The notes: generated from the letters alone by a model not told the origin. A stretch of DNA of 64,000 nucleotides from Halopseudomonas laoshanensis (GCF_008365385.1 NZ_QOVF01000001.1:682001-746000); one strand, 5' to 3'. Counted from the stretch's first letter, positions 51,316 through 60,275 are shown. Translations and numbers: made by a program.

Positions 51316-53793
51316 TTACGCAGGCGTAGTCGAGGCTTTGGGTTTCTTCGCCGGTTTGGCTGCCTTCGGCGACATCTCTTCCTTGGAGAAATCGTCTACG
51401 GCAATCACGGCGGCGCGCGCCAGCCGTGCCGAGCGAATCTGCTCGGCCTCTTCAGGGCTGATAACGCCAGCTTCGGCCGCCACTTCAAGCATGTCGGCCT
51501 CGCTGTCGTGTTCCAGCTCACCGGAATGAATGGCTTTGCCCAGACGCAGTTCCAACGGATCGGCGAGGATGACCTTCTCCAGCGTACTGTTGAGCAGGCC
51601 GGTGACATCTTCTGGGTCATTGCTGCGGTAGCAGCCATCCAGCAGCCGATCACGCGCTGCACCGGGTGTCATCAGGCGGCGAGCGATCTCTGCACCAATC
51701 AGGTCGCTGGGCGGCGACAGGTGACGGCCGAGCGGGAAGATGATGGGACGCAGCAGAATGCCCACCGCGCGGTTGGGGAAGTTCAGCAGCACTTCGTGCA
51801 TGGCCTGTTCGATTTGCGCGAGCAAATCTTCAACGCCCCACTGAACAAAAGGCAGGTCCTCTTCGGGGCAGCCCTGGTCCTGATAGTGCTTCAACGTGGC
51901 GCTAGCCATATACAGGTTGCTGAGTACATCGCCCAGGCGTGCCGAAATCCGCTCGCGGCGCTTGAGTTCGCCACCGAGCATCAACATGGTGACATCGGTC
52001 AGAGTGGCGAAGGCGGCGGCCAGGCGCGACAGCTGCCCGTAATAGGCGCTGGTTTCGGCGTTGCCCGGATTCTTCACAAAGCGACCATTGGTCAGACCCA
52101 GCAGCAGGCTGCCCGAGGCGTTGCCGAGCGCAAAGCCGATGTGCTCGAACAACAACTGATCGAAGCGCTCAAGTGCGGAGTTTTCATCCGGGTCCTGGGT
52201 GGCCTGCATTTCCTGCAACACATAAGGGTGGCAACGAATTGCGCCCTGGCCGAAGATCATCATGCTGCGGGTAAGGATGTTCGCCCCTTCCACCGTGATG
52301 GAAATCGGAATCGACTGATAGCCGCGGCCGAGATAGTTCTTCGGCCCCATGCAAATACCCTTGCCGCCATGAACATCCATTGCATCATTGATGCAGGTGC
52401 GCATGCGTTCGGTCAGATGATACTTGACCACGCCGGAGAGCACCGAGGGCTTTTCACCCAGGTCCACGGCGCCTGCGGTCATGGTGCGGGCGGCGTTCAT
52501 TACATAGGTGTTGCCACCGATGCGGGCCAAAGCTTCCTGAATGCCCTCAAATTCGCCAATCGGCAGATTGAACTGCTTGCGAATGCGTGCGTAGGCGCCA
52601 GTGGTCATGCTGGCCATTTTCGCCGCGCCGGTGCTGCCAGCGGGCAGGGAGATGGAGCGGCCGACCGACAGGCAGTTCATCAGCATTATCCAGCCTTGGC
52701 CGATCATGTCCTGGCCGCCGATCAGGTAGTCCATCGGAATGAACACGTCCTTGCCGGAGTTGGGGCCGTTCATAAAGGCGGCGTTCAGCGGGAAATGTCT
52801 GCGGCCAATCTCGACCCCTTCAGTTTCGGTAGGAATCAAGGCCAGGGTAATGCCGCGCTCTTCCTCATCGCCGAGCAGATGGTCCGGATCAAATACCTTG
52901 AAGGCCAGCCCCAGGATAGTCGCGACAGGGCCCAGAGTGATGTAACGTTTCTCCCAGGTGACCTTGAGGCCAATGACTTCCTGTCCCTGCCACTGGCCCT
53001 TGCAGACGATGCCTTTGTCCGGCATGGCGCCAGCGTCGGAACCGGCTTCGGGAGACGTCAGGGCAAAACAGGGAATGTCCGTGCCGTTGGCAAGGCGCGG
53101 CAGGTAATGATTTTTCTGCTCTTCGGTGCCGTAATGCATCAGCAGTTCAGCCGGCCCCAGGGAGTTGGGCACCATGACGGTCGAGCCGAGGTCACCACTG
53201 CGGCTGGCCAGTTTCATCGCAATTTGCGAGTGCGCATAGGCAGAGAAGCCTTTGCCGCCGTATTCCTTGGGAATGATAAGACCGAAAAAGCCGTTACTGC
53301 GGATGTAGCTCCAGCTTTCTTCTGACAGGTCCTGCAGCTCAGTGGTCAGCTCCCATTCGTCGGTCATGCGGCAGAGTTCTTCCACCGGCCCGTCCATAAA
53401 GGCACGCTCTTCCTCGGTCAGCGTGGGCTTGGGAAAGCTGTGTAACCGATTCCAGTCGGGACGGCCACTGAACAGCTCGCCATCCCACCAAACGGTGCCA
53501 GCGTCCAGCGCTTCCTGTTCGGTGTCGGAAATGGGCGGGAGTACTTTCTTGAACCAGGAGAACATCGGCTTGCTGATGCTGTTCCGGCGTACATCAGGCA
53601 AATTCAGGGGTATGGCAACGCAGAGGAAGACTGCCCAGAGCAGCAGGTCGATAAACCAATGCACTGGCGCCAGCAGGGTCATTGCCAGCAGATAAGCGCC
53701 TATAGCGAGGCAGGCATTGAGTAGCCCCACGCGCAGATAAGCCAATATTGCGATGCCTAGCACCAGGCCGATTAGCCAGAGTAGGGTGATCAT
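51316..53793 (-). CDS. fadE: Acyl-CoA dehydrogenase, FadE type
   Basis: The protein is 825 residues, the long membrane-associated form. Two to three hydrophobic helices at the N-terminus (about 1-65), then the dehydrogenase core: LIIPKEYGGKGFSAYAHSQIA, ALTSPEAGSDAGAMPD, VHGGKGICMGPKNYLGRGYQ near the catalytic-base region, and a long C-terminal extension with an acidic-then-Lys/Ala-rich tail (KAAKPAKKPKAS). FadE does the first step of fatty-acid beta-oxidation. Position matches PA2815. It has its own terminator and a 204-nt gap to the MFS gene upstream. Confidence 0.93.
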   Translation of the reverse strand: MITLLWLIGLVLGIAILAYLRVGLLNACLAIGAYLLAMTLLAPVHWFIDLLLWAVFLCVAIPLNLPDVRRNSISKPMFSWFKKVLPPISDTEQEALDAGTVWWDGELFSGRPDWNRLHSFPKPTLTEEERAFMDGPVEELCRMTDEWELTTELQDLSEESWSYIRSNGFFGLIIPKEYGGKGFSAYAHSQIAMKLASRSGDLGSTVMVPNSLGPAELLMHYGTEEQKNHYLPRLANGTDIPCFALTSPEAGSDAGAMPDKGIVCKGQWQGQEVIGLKVTWEKRYITLGPVATILGLAFKVFDPDHLLGDEEERGITLALIPTETEGVEIGRRHFPLNAAFMNGPNSGKDVFIPMDYLIGGQDMIGQGWIMLMNCLSVGRSISLPAGSTGAAKMASMTTGAYARIRKQFNLPIGEFEGIQEALARIGGNTYVMNAARTMTAGAVDLGEKPSVLSGVVKYHLTERMRTCINDAMDVHGGKGICMGPKNYLGRGYQSIPISITVEGANILTRSMMIFGQGAIRCHPYVLQEMQATQDPDENSALERFDQLLFEHIGFALGNASGSLLLGLTNGRFVKNPGNAETSAYYGQLSRLAAAFATLTDVTMLMLGGELKRRERISARLGDVLSNLYMASATLKHYQDQGCPEEDLPFVQWGVEDLLAQIEQAMHEVLLNFPNRAVGILLRPIIFPLGRHLSPPSDLIGAEIARRLMTPGAARDRLLDGCYRSNDPEDVTGLLNSTLEKVILADPLELRLGKAIHSGELEHDSEADMLEVAAEAGVISPEEAEQIRSARLARAAVIAVDDFSKEEMSPKAAKPAKKPKASTTPA

Positions 53794-53929
53794 TCAGCAC
53801 TCCTTTTTCCATTGATCCAATTCACAGCACAGTTCCTAGCATAGACCCTTGAGCACTCGAGGGTAACCGCAGGATGTAACAGAATGGACAATCAGGAGGT
53901 GAAATTAGTGCCCGGCGAGGCGGTAGAAC

Positions 53930-53951
53930 GGCGGCTCCGGGAGGAGCCGCC
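53930..53951 (-). terminator. Hairpin after the MFS gene
   Basis: Perfect 9-bp GC-rich stem GGCGGCTCC / GGAGCCGCC with a 4-nt loop, about 12 nt past the stop at 53963. The U-run is short (GTTCT), so efficiency is uncertain. Confidence 0.5.
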
Positions 53952-53962
53952 GGGAACAGTGA

Positions 53963-55282
53963 CTAGCCCGGATCTACCAGGTTACCGGTGTCGGAGGAGA
54001 TTGTTTTACCAGCCAGGTAATAGTGATAAGCCGCCCACAGATTGACGAACGCAGCGCCGAGCAGCGCGTAGCGCAGGCTGTCGTTATCAAACCACTGACG
54101 CATCACGTCGCTGGCGATACCGATCAGTTGCGGCCCGAAACCCAGGCCAACCAGATTGAGCACGAAGAGCATGATGGCCGAGGCCAATGCACGGCTGCGT
54201 AGCGGCGTAAGGCTCTGGATCATCGCAAAACTGGGCCCAAGATAGAACGCGCCCAGGAAGGCAGCCGGCATATACACCACCAGTGCCCAGAAGGTGCTGT
54301 CGATCATGTAGAAAGAAACGATAAAGGGGATTGCCAGCACTTTGGCCAGACCAACGATCCAGGCGTTCCAGGCTTGGTCCTTGGCTGCCAGACGGTCGGC
54401 GAGTATGCCGCCGATATAGGCACCCAGACCGCCGACAATACCCATTACCGGGCCCAGGAACAGACCTACCTGGCCGGGCGTCAGCCCATGGCTGCGAATC
54501 AGGAAGGCGGGGCCCCAGACAATGCTGCCGTAGCCCACCAGCGCCGTCAGGGTCACGCCGATAACCACGTGCCGTGTTGTGCGTACACGCCAGAGCACGG
54601 CGAAGCCGGCTTTAACGTTGACCTTTTGCAATGCAGATGGCTTGGCGCCGCCGTCGGCAAAGCCACGTGGCGGCTCGATCATGGTGAAACGCACCAGCAA
54701 GGCGATGGCCAGACCAGGCAAGCCCACTACGAAGAAGGCTGCGCGCCAGCCCCACCACTCAGCGACGAAGCCGCCGATCATGAAGCCGAGCATGATGCCG
54801 AAATAGACGCCGAGTGCGTAGATGGACATGGCACTGGAACGCTGTTCCTTCGGATACAGGTCAGACAACATGGAGTGCGAAGGCGGACTTGAACCGGCTT
54901 CACCAATACCCACACCGACCCGGGCCGCCGCCAACTGCCAGAAGTTCTGTGCCAGACCGCAGACCGCCGTCATGAGACTCCAGATACCGATGGACCAGGC
55001 AATGATGTTACGGCGGTTGGAGCGGTCAGCCCACACTGCGATCGGGATGCCCAGGGTCGCGTAAAATAGTGCAAAGGCGATGCCGGACAGAAAGCCGAGT
55101 TGAGTATCCGAGAGCAGCAGATCGGCCTTCAACGGCTCGATCAGGATGCCGACGATGTTGCGGTCGACATGGCTCGATGTATAGGCGAGAACCAACAGGA
55201 AAAGGGCATATCGGCGATAGCGGGGAGTGATACGCGCAGCGTAGTCTTCCATATCCACGGGTGAGTCTGGCTTCGAGGCCAT
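53963..55282 (-). CDS. MFS transporter, Spinster-like
   Basis: The protein is 439 residues with twelve membrane helices. N-terminal half: RNIVGILIEPLKADLLLSDTQLG, loop 2-3 ADRSNRRNIIAWSIGIW, helix 4-5 VGVGIGEAGSSPPSHSMLSDL; these fit the Spns/major-facilitator lipid-type carriers. The substrate is unknown; eukaryotic Spns proteins carry lysophospholipids, the bacterial ones are largely unstudied. I start at the ATG at 55282, which has CGGAGA just ahead; earlier ATGs at 55303 and 55357 lack a good site. It lies between fadE and a divergent ABC operon. Confidence 0.85.
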   Translation of the reverse strand: MASKPDSPVDMEDYAARITPRYRRYALFLLVLAYTSSHVDRNIVGILIEPLKADLLLSDTQLGFLSGIAFALFYATLGIPIAVWADRSNRRNIIAWSIGIWSLMTAVCGLAQNFWQLAAARVGVGIGEAGSSPPSHSMLSDLYPKEQRSSAMSIYALGVYFGIMLGFMIGGFVAEWWGWRAAFFVVGLPGLAIALLVRFTMIEPPRGFADGGAKPSALQKVNVKAGFAVLWRVRTTRHVVIGVTLTALVGYGSIVWGPAFLIRSHGLTPGQVGLFLGPVMGIVGGLGAYIGGILADRLAAKDQAWNAWIVGLAKVLAIPFIVSFYMIDSTFWALVVYMPAAFLGAFYLGPSFAMIQSLTPLRSRALASAIMLFVLNLVGLGFGPQLIGIASDVMRQWFDNDSLRYALLGAAFVNLWAAYHYYLAGKTISSDTGNLVDPG

Positions 55283-55486
55283 GGGCGTCTCCGAAAAGGT
55301 CATACTGAGTTGTTTTTGTGTGCCGGAAGCATAGGGCTGCAGGCGGCTGGCACACAACTGACCGGGGGGTCACATTTGTAGCAGATTTGTAGTCGGGAGC
55401 AGATTCAGCTGCCGTCGGGTGAGGGTTGATATCGGACAAGGTGACCCCATATAAAGGGACTCATTTCTATTCGCTGGAAGGCATGC

Positions 55487-56419
55487 ATGACAGCAGCTAT
55501 CAGTATTCGCGGGCTTGAGAAAACTTACGGCAATGGTTTTCAGGCGCTCAAAGGTATCAACCTCGAGGTACAGCAGGGGGACTTTTTTGCGTTGCTGGGC
55601 CCCAACGGCGCCGGCAAGTCCACCACCATCGGCATTCTCTCATCACTGGTGAACAAATCCGCCGGATCGGTTAGCGTGTTTGGGCATGATCTGGATACCG
55701 ATCTGCTGGCCGCCAAGCGCTGTATCGGGGTGGTGCCGCAGGAGTTCAATTTCAGCCAGTTCGAAAAGACCATGGATATTCTGGTCAATCAGGCCGGCTA
55801 TTACGGCATCGCCCTTGCCGATGCCAAGGTGCGGGCCGAGCGGTATCTGAAGCGGCTGGGCTTGTGGGACAAGCGCAATGAACCATCGCGCATGCTCTCC
55901 GGCGGGATGAAACGCCGCTTGATGATCGCCCGCGCGCTGATTCATGAGCCCAAGTTGCTGATTCTCGATGAGCCCACCGCTGGCGTCGATATCGAGATTC
56001 GCCGCTCGATGTGGCAGTTCCTGCAGGAAATCAATGCGCAGGGCATCACCATCGTGCTGACCACGCATTATCTGGAGGAAGCCGAGCAACTGTGCAAGAA
56101 CATCGCGATCATTGATCAGGGCCAGATCATCCATAACACCAGCATGCGCAAGTTGCTCATGGAGCTGCACACTGAAACTTTCCTGCTCGATTGTGCAGGG
56201 AGTTTTGATCAGGCGCCGAGCTTGTCTGGCTACGCCTGCAATCTGGTGGATCCGCATACGCTGGCGGTGCAGGTGGATAAGCACCAGGGGCTCAACGCCT
56301 TGTTTGCCTTACTCAGCGAGCAGGGTGTGCAAGTGCAGAGTATGCGCAACCGGAGTAACCGGCTGGAAGAGCTGTTTCTGATGTTGGTCGATGAAAACGC
56401 TGAAAAAGGGGCTGCCTGA
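55487..56419 (+). CDS. ABC-2 transporter ATP-binding protein, YadG-like
   Basis: The protein is 310 residues. Walker A GPNGAGKST (about 40-48), Q-loop VPQEFNFSQFEKT, signature MLSGGMKRRLMIARA, Walker B LLILDEPTAGVDIE, switch LTTHYLEEAEQL. A C-terminal accessory domain follows (about 230-305). It pairs with the permease gene 2 nt downstream. The pair matches E. coli YadG/YadH, whose substrate is not established, and PA2812/PA2811 by position. Confidence 0.92.
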   Translation: MTAAISIRGLEKTYGNGFQALKGINLEVQQGDFFALLGPNGAGKSTTIGILSSLVNKSAGSVSVFGHDLDTDLLAAKRCIGVVPQEFNFSQFEKTMDILVNQAGYYGIALADAKVRAERYLKRLGLWDKRNEPSRMLSGGMKRRLMIARALIHEPKLLILDEPTAGVDIEIRRSMWQFLQEINAQGITIVLTTHYLEEAEQLCKNIAIIDQGQIIHNTSMRKLLMELHTETFLLDCAGSFDQAPSLSGYACNLVDPHTLAVQVDKHQGLNALFALLSEQGVQVQSMRNRSNRLEELFLMLVDENAEKGAA

Positions 56420-56421
56420 TC

Positions 56422-57198
56422 ATGACTTACTGGCGTAGTAGCTGGATTGCATTCACGACCATCGTGCTCAAGGAGATACGCCGATTTACCCGTATCTGGC
56501 CCCAGACCTTGTTGCCACCAGGCATCACCATGGCCTTGTATTTCGTCATCTTCGGGAATCTGATTGGCAGCCGTATCGGCGAGATGGACGGGTATGCCTA
56601 TATCGATTACATCGTGCCTGGACTGATCATGATGTCGGTCATCACCAACAGCTATTCCAATGTGGTGTCGAGCTTCTTCAGCACCAAGTTCCAGCGCTCC
56701 ATCGAGGAGCTGATGGTCGCGCCGGTGTCGCCGCATGTGATCCTGCTCGGCTATACCTTTGGTGGGGTGGCGCGCGGTTTGGCGGTCGGGCTGATCGTCA
56801 CGCTGATGTCGTTGTTCTTTACCCGGCTGCAAGTGCAGCATCTGGGGCTGACGATAGTAGTGGTGTTTCTTACCTCGCTGGTCTTTGCGCTGGGCGGTTT
56901 TATCAACGCGGTGTTTGCCAAGACCTTTGATGATATTTCGATCATCCCGACCTTTGTACTGACGCCATTGACCTACCTGGGCGGGGTGTTCTATTCGATC
57001 AGCATGTTGCCGGAGTTCTGGCAAAAGGTGTCGCTGATCAATCCGATCCTGCACATGGTCAACGCGTTTCGCTATGGCATTCTCGGCGTCTCGGATATTC
57101 CGATCGGTGTCGCGTTGGTGTTGATGGTGGTGTTTGTCGGGTTGCTTTACAGCGTCAGCTATTGGCTGCTGCTGCGCGGCATTGGCATGCGCCAGTAG
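56422..57198 (+). CDS. ABC-2 transporter permease, YadH-like
   Basis: The protein is 258 residues with six membrane segments typical of ABC-2 permeases: LLPPGITMALYFVIFG, YIVPGLIMMSVITNSYSNV, VAPVSPHVILLGYTFGG, FALGGFINAVFAKTFDDIS, and a C-terminal VLMVVFVGLLYSVSYWLL. The family motif FQRSIEELMVAP is present. It starts 2 nt after the ATPase gene. A 9-bp perfect hairpin (57192-57212) encloses its stop codon. Likely role is export of an envelope component or drug; unproven. Confidence 0.92.
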   Translation: MTYWRSSWIAFTTIVLKEIRRFTRIWPQTLLPPGITMALYFVIFGNLIGSRIGEMDGYAYIDYIVPGLIMMSVITNSYSNVVSSFFSTKFQRSIEELMVAPVSPHVILLGYTFGGVARGLAVGLIVTLMSLFFTRLQVQHLGLTIVVVFLTSLVFALGGFINAVFAKTFDDISIIPTFVLTPLTYLGGVFYSISMLPEFWQKVSLINPILHMVNAFRYGILGVSDIPIGVALVLMVVFVGLLYSVSYWLLLRGIGMRQ

Positions 57199-57212
57199 CT
57201 AATAGCTACTGG
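57192..57212 (+). terminator. Hairpin enclosing the yadH-like stop codon
   Basis: CCAGTAGCT / AGCTACTGG, perfect 9-bp stem, AAT loop; the TAG stop is at 57196-57198, within the left arm. There is no T-run, so termination is doubtful; it may protect the mRNA end. Confidence 0.4.
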
Positions 57213-57267
57213 TCGGCACGGGTGCTGCGGAGTATGCTTGATCGCTTGCTTGAATGGAGATCAATCA

Positions 57268-58104
57268 ATGGACCAGCACCCTGCTGAACAGTCGCCGCTG
57301 GGCAAGAGCAGTGCCTATGTCAGCGTCTATACCCCCTCACTGCTTTTCCCCATGGCTCGCGAGCCGAAATGGCTGGAGCTGGAGCTGGATCCCGAGCATT
57401 TGCCGTTTCATGGCGCGGATATCTGGAACTGTTACGAGCTGTCCTGGCTGAGCCCGTCGGGCAAGCCGGAAGTGGCCGCTGCGGAGTTCATATTCCCGAT
57501 CAAGGCCAAGCGCATCGTCGAGTCCAAATCCTTCAAGTTGTACCTGAACTCGTTCAACCAGACCGTGTTCCGCGACCGCGCCGAGGTGCTGCATACCCTG
57601 GAGTCCGATCTCAGCGTAGCCGCACAGGGACCGGTTATGGTGCGGCTGTTCGGTATGAATCAGCTCTACCATGTGGGTATGAGTCAATTGCCGGGTGAAT
57701 GCATCGACGACCTGCCAGTTGCGGTCAGCCAGTACACATACGATCCAACGCTGCTGGAGCTTGCCGAGGCGGGTGGCCTGGCCCGTGAATCACTGCATAG
57801 CCATCTGCTCAAGTCCAATTGCCCGGTCACCGGCCAGCCGGACTGGGGCAGTATCATGCTCAGCTATTCCGGCAAGCGCCTGGACCATGCTTCGGTATTG
57901 AGGTATCTGGTGTCGTTCCGGCAGCATTCGGACTTTCATGAGCAGTGCGTTGAACGGATTTTCTGTGACGTATTGGCGTTGCTGGGGAGGGGGGCGGAGT
58001 TGACGGTCTATGCCCGCTACGTACGTCGCGGCGGGCTGGATATCAATCCATATCGATCTACCAGCGCCAGCTTCCCGGACAATCTACGCCTGGCCAGGCA
58101 GTAA
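57268..58104 (+). CDS. queF: 7-cyano-7-deazaguanine reductase QueF
   Basis: The protein is 278 residues, the long (YqcD-type) tunnelling-fold form with two related halves. The catalytic Cys is in LLKSNCPVTGQPDWGS, and the Glu-containing ESKSFKLYLNSFNQT belongs to the first half. It reduces preQ0 to preQ1 with NADPH in queuosine synthesis. I start at the ATG at 57268, with TGGAGATCAATCA before it; a longer frame from 57238 lacks a site. No preQ1 riboswitch is visible upstream. Confidence 0.95.
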   Translation: MDQHPAEQSPLGKSSAYVSVYTPSLLFPMAREPKWLELELDPEHLPFHGADIWNCYELSWLSPSGKPEVAAAEFIFPIKAKRIVESKSFKLYLNSFNQTVFRDRAEVLHTLESDLSVAAQGPVMVRLFGMNQLYHVGMSQLPGECIDDLPVAVSQYTYDPTLLELAEAGGLARESLHSHLLKSNCPVTGQPDWGSIMLSYSGKRLDHASVLRYLVSFRQHSDFHEQCVERIFCDVLALLGRGAELTVYARYVRRGGLDINPYRSTSASFPDNLRLARQ

Positions 58105-58121
58105 AGCGTCGCGGCGCTGGA

Positions 58122-58148
58122 CGCTGTCAGATACCCATATCTGACAGC
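58122..58148. terminator. Hairpin enclosing the DUF4404 stop codon
   Basis: CGCTGTCAGATA / TATCTGACAGCG, perfect 12-bp stem with a CCCA loop; the minus-strand TGA (58127-58129) is in the left arm. It lies between convergent queF and the DUF4404 gene and has no clear U-run. Confidence 0.5.
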
Positions 58149-58405
58149 GCCTTGCCGACACTCTGCAGCGTCGCTGCAACGGTTGGGTGTCGGGCGGAGA
58201 ATTGCTCAATCATCAGGTTTACGCCATCTACCAGCGTTGGATCCTCTTCGGGTGCCTCATTGGCTTCAACCGCGCGCAAGCGCGCTTCGATATTGTCGGC
58301 CAGTGCTTGCAGTGACGCGCGCTCTTCTTCCGACATCGGGCCATCGGTCTCGTTGAGCGTATGTTGCAAGCTCTCCAGCTGAATCTGCAATTGACGTGCG
58401 GGCAT
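58127..58405 (-). CDS. DUF4404 family protein
   Basis: The protein is 92 residues, acidic and helical: LQIQLESLQHTLNETDGPMSEEERASL, LMIEQFSARHPTVAATLQSVGKALSDMGI. It matches the small DUF4404 proteins of Pseudomonas. I start at the ATG at 58405, with AGGAGG seven bases upstream; an ATG eleven codons earlier (58438) overlaps the thioesterase gene end. Function is unknown. Confidence 0.85.
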   Translation of the reverse strand: MPARQLQIQLESLQHTLNETDGPMSEEERASLQALADNIEARLRAVEANEAPEEDPTLVDGVNLMIEQFSARHPTVAATLQSVGKALSDMGI

Positions 58406-58437
58406 GGGCACTTCCTCCTTTGAATTATCTGTTTTCA

Positions 58438-58863
58438 CTATACCACCAAGGGGGCAAAACCCATGGCTACTCTGACTTTATCAGGCACGGGAATGGGTCG
58501 CTGGCTGGCAACATCAATCCACACCATTTTGACCTCGCCGTGGCCCACCAGTGCCGCGTCGCCCTGGACATACATCTGATGCTTCAACGTCAGGCTGGTG
58601 CGGCCGACCTCGCCAGCGTGGAGTTCGACCACCACGGTGGATGGATGATCCACCGGTTTGAGAAAATGGTGCGTGCAGGATAGCAACACCAGTCCTTGGC
58701 CCACCTGACGACGTTGCGCGCCGATGCCGTCAAGCCATTCGATACGCGCTTCCTCCAGATATTGATAATAACGGGTGTTATTGACGTGCTGGTTGGTGTC
58801 CATGTCGCCCCAGCGAACCGGGATGTTTGAAACATAAAGTGGTGGTTTGACTGCTGCGCTCAT
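58438..58863 (-). CDS. Acyl-CoA thioesterase, hotdog fold (4HBT type)
   Basis: The protein is 141 residues. The active-site segment is VRWGDMDTNQHVNNTRYYQYLEEAR, with Asp as catalytic residue in this family, followed by VQGDAALVGHGEVKMVWID. Length is normal for YbgC-like enzymes. It lies where PA2801 lies in P. aeruginosa. It hydrolyses acyl-CoA thioesters; the chain length is not predictable. It is divergent from mlaA. Confidence 0.88.
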   Translation of the reverse strand: MSAAVKPPLYVSNIPVRWGDMDTNQHVNNTRYYQYLEEARIEWLDGIGAQRRQVGQGLVLLSCTHHFLKPVDHPSTVVVELHAGEVGRTSLTLKHQMYVQGDAALVGHGEVKMVWIDVASQRPIPVPDKVRVAMGFAPLVV

Positions 58864-58903
58864 ATTTGAAAATCACTGATCAATGGTGGTTTATGCATTA
58901 CAC

Positions 58904-58931
58904 TTGCCGGTCTAATGGGAATGGTTATGCT
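58904..58931 (+). promoter_or_regulatory. Possible mlaA promoter
   Basis: TTGCCG, 16 nt, TATGCT, with a start expected near 58939, about 30 nt before the mlaA ATG. The boxes are imperfect. Confidence 0.35.
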
Positions 58932-58969
58932 TCCCGACGCCTATAGATAGTTGTTTATGGAGAATACAG

Positions 58970-59695
58970 ATGTCGCGGATACCCGTTAGAAAGCAGGCTT
59001 TTTTGGTCGCGGTATTGTCCGGCTTGTTGCTGACGCCAGCAATGGTTAATGCTCAGGATACTTATGCGGATGAAAGCGCCAATGCCGACCCATGGGAGCC
59101 GGTCAATCGCGTGATCTTTCGCTTTAATGACACGCTGGATACCTACACGCTAAAACCGATCGCCAAAACCTACGACCGTTTTATGCCGCAGCCGCTTGAT
59201 GACGGCATCAGCAACGTGTTTGGTAATCTGGGCGAGCCGAGAAACCTGGTCAACAACACCCTGCAGGGCAAGTTCCGCGACGCCGGCGTGGATATGGCGC
59301 GCTTCCTGCTGAATACTACCGTGGGCGTGGTAGGCGTGTTTGATGTGGCCACACGCATGGGCTTGCAGCGTAACGACGAAGACTTTGGCCAGACACTGGG
59401 TGCCTGGGGCGTCTCAAGCGGACCTTACGTAGTACTGCCGCTGCTGGGGCCGAGTACAGTACGTGACGGCGGAGCACGCGTGCCGGAAGCGTTGGCCAAT
59501 TACAGCTATACCGGTCAGATCGATCACGTGCCTACCCGTAATACCGCACTGGGCACTGATCTGGTCGACACGCGTGCATCACTTCTGGCTCAGGAAAAGA
59601 TGATCAGAGGCGATCGTTACAACTTTATCCGCAACGCTTTTCTGCAAAACCGCGAGTTCAAGGTTCAGGATGGTGATGTAGAAGATACCTTCTAA
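58970..59695 (+). CDS. mlaA: MlaA/VacJ family outer-membrane phospholipid-transport protein
   Basis: The protein is 241 residues. The signal peptide ends at MVNA, then QDTYADES; the mature part has the family motifs DPWEPVNRVIFRFNDTLD, DGISNVFGNLGEPRNLVNN and GVWGVSSGPYVVLPLLGPS-like GAWGVSSGPYVVLPLLG. MlaA works with the Mla pathway to remove misplaced phospholipids from the outer leaflet. E. coli MlaA is a lipoprotein; here no Cys follows the signal peptide, so a plain secreted form is predicted. The mla transport genes are not in the window. Confidence 0.92.
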   Translation: MSRIPVRKQAFLVAVLSGLLLTPAMVNAQDTYADESANADPWEPVNRVIFRFNDTLDTYTLKPIAKTYDRFMPQPLDDGISNVFGNLGEPRNLVNNTLQGKFRDAGVDMARFLLNTTVGVVGVFDVATRMGLQRNDEDFGQTLGAWGVSSGPYVVLPLLGPSTVRDGGARVPEALANYSYTGQIDHVPTRNTALGTDLVDTRASLLAQEKMIRGDRYNFIRNAFLQNREFKVQDGDVEDTF

Positions 59696-59700
59696 GCTGG

Positions 59701-59737
59701 AAGTGCATAACGCTGGTCCTGCCAGCGTTATGCACTT
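59701..59737. terminator. 16-bp perfect hairpin after mlaA
   Basis: AAGTGCATAACGCTGG pairs exactly with CCAGCGTTATGCACTT over a 5-nt loop, 6 nt past the mlaA stop. No T-run follows on either strand. It lies between convergent mlaA and the PilZ gene. Confidence 0.55.
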
Positions 59738-59749
59738 GGCGCCTCTGGC

Positions 59750-60049
59750 TCAATCGAGGCTGTCGAATTGAATACCCACGGCATAGCGTCCTTGTTCATC
59801 AGTAACGCAGCGGGTGACCTGGCCGCTGGCTTGCAGCCCTTTGAGATGTTCGGTGGGTGAGGGGATGCTCAGCTGAACCTTGGTACCCTCGGGCAGTGCC
59901 TTGTCCAACACCACTTGTACGCCCTGGCTGGATAGATCCTGACACTCCACGGAGAGCTGTTCGCCGTTGGCGGTCAGCGTGGCCGCAGTCTGTACCTTCA
60001 TACGGATGAAATCGCGCTTTTCGTTATATTGCTGATCATGAAATGACAT
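59750..60049 (-). CDS. PilZ domain protein
   Basis: The protein is 99 residues, a single PilZ domain: the c-di-GMP-binding RDFIRMKV (RxxxR-type) at about 12-19 and DLSSQGVQVVLD (DxSxxG) at about 38-49 are both present, so c-di-GMP binding is likely. The output is not known. It is convergent with mlaA, with a 16-bp hairpin between, and 226 nt divergent from the response-regulator phosphatase gene. Position matches PA2799. Confidence 0.88.
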   Translation of the reverse strand: MSFHDQQYNEKRDFIRMKVQTAATLTANGEQLSVECQDLSSQGVQVVLDKALPEGTKVQLSIPSPTEHLKGLQASGQVTRCVTDEQGRYAVGIQFDSLD

Positions 60050-60275
60050 GCTCGAATCTCCGTTAGGCCTGCGTCATGGCAGGTTTATGCTACCTGCTCA
60101 TCCTAATTCCCCGCGCTGGCGCGCACAAGCTTTCCGCCTGGCTTCGCAGATGGTTGCCTGAACCTGCGGATGGGAGTAGTGTTTGCCCCTTGAAAACGTC
60201 AGGTTACCTGACATCGGCTCACACACCCTGTGGCCTGCAGCCTGCTCAGCTGCCGGGCAATGACGTAGGGACTCT

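Noticed and set aside
51307-53325. A 672-codon open frame opposite fadE
   Set aside because: It is antisense to a clear acyl-CoA dehydrogenase with all motifs; the frame stays open because of high GC third positions. No domain is recognisable in it.
57199-57267. A preQ1 riboswitch ahead of queF
   Set aside because: The 69 nt contain no H-type pseudoknot-like or A-rich tail pattern; only a plain ribosome binding site is present.
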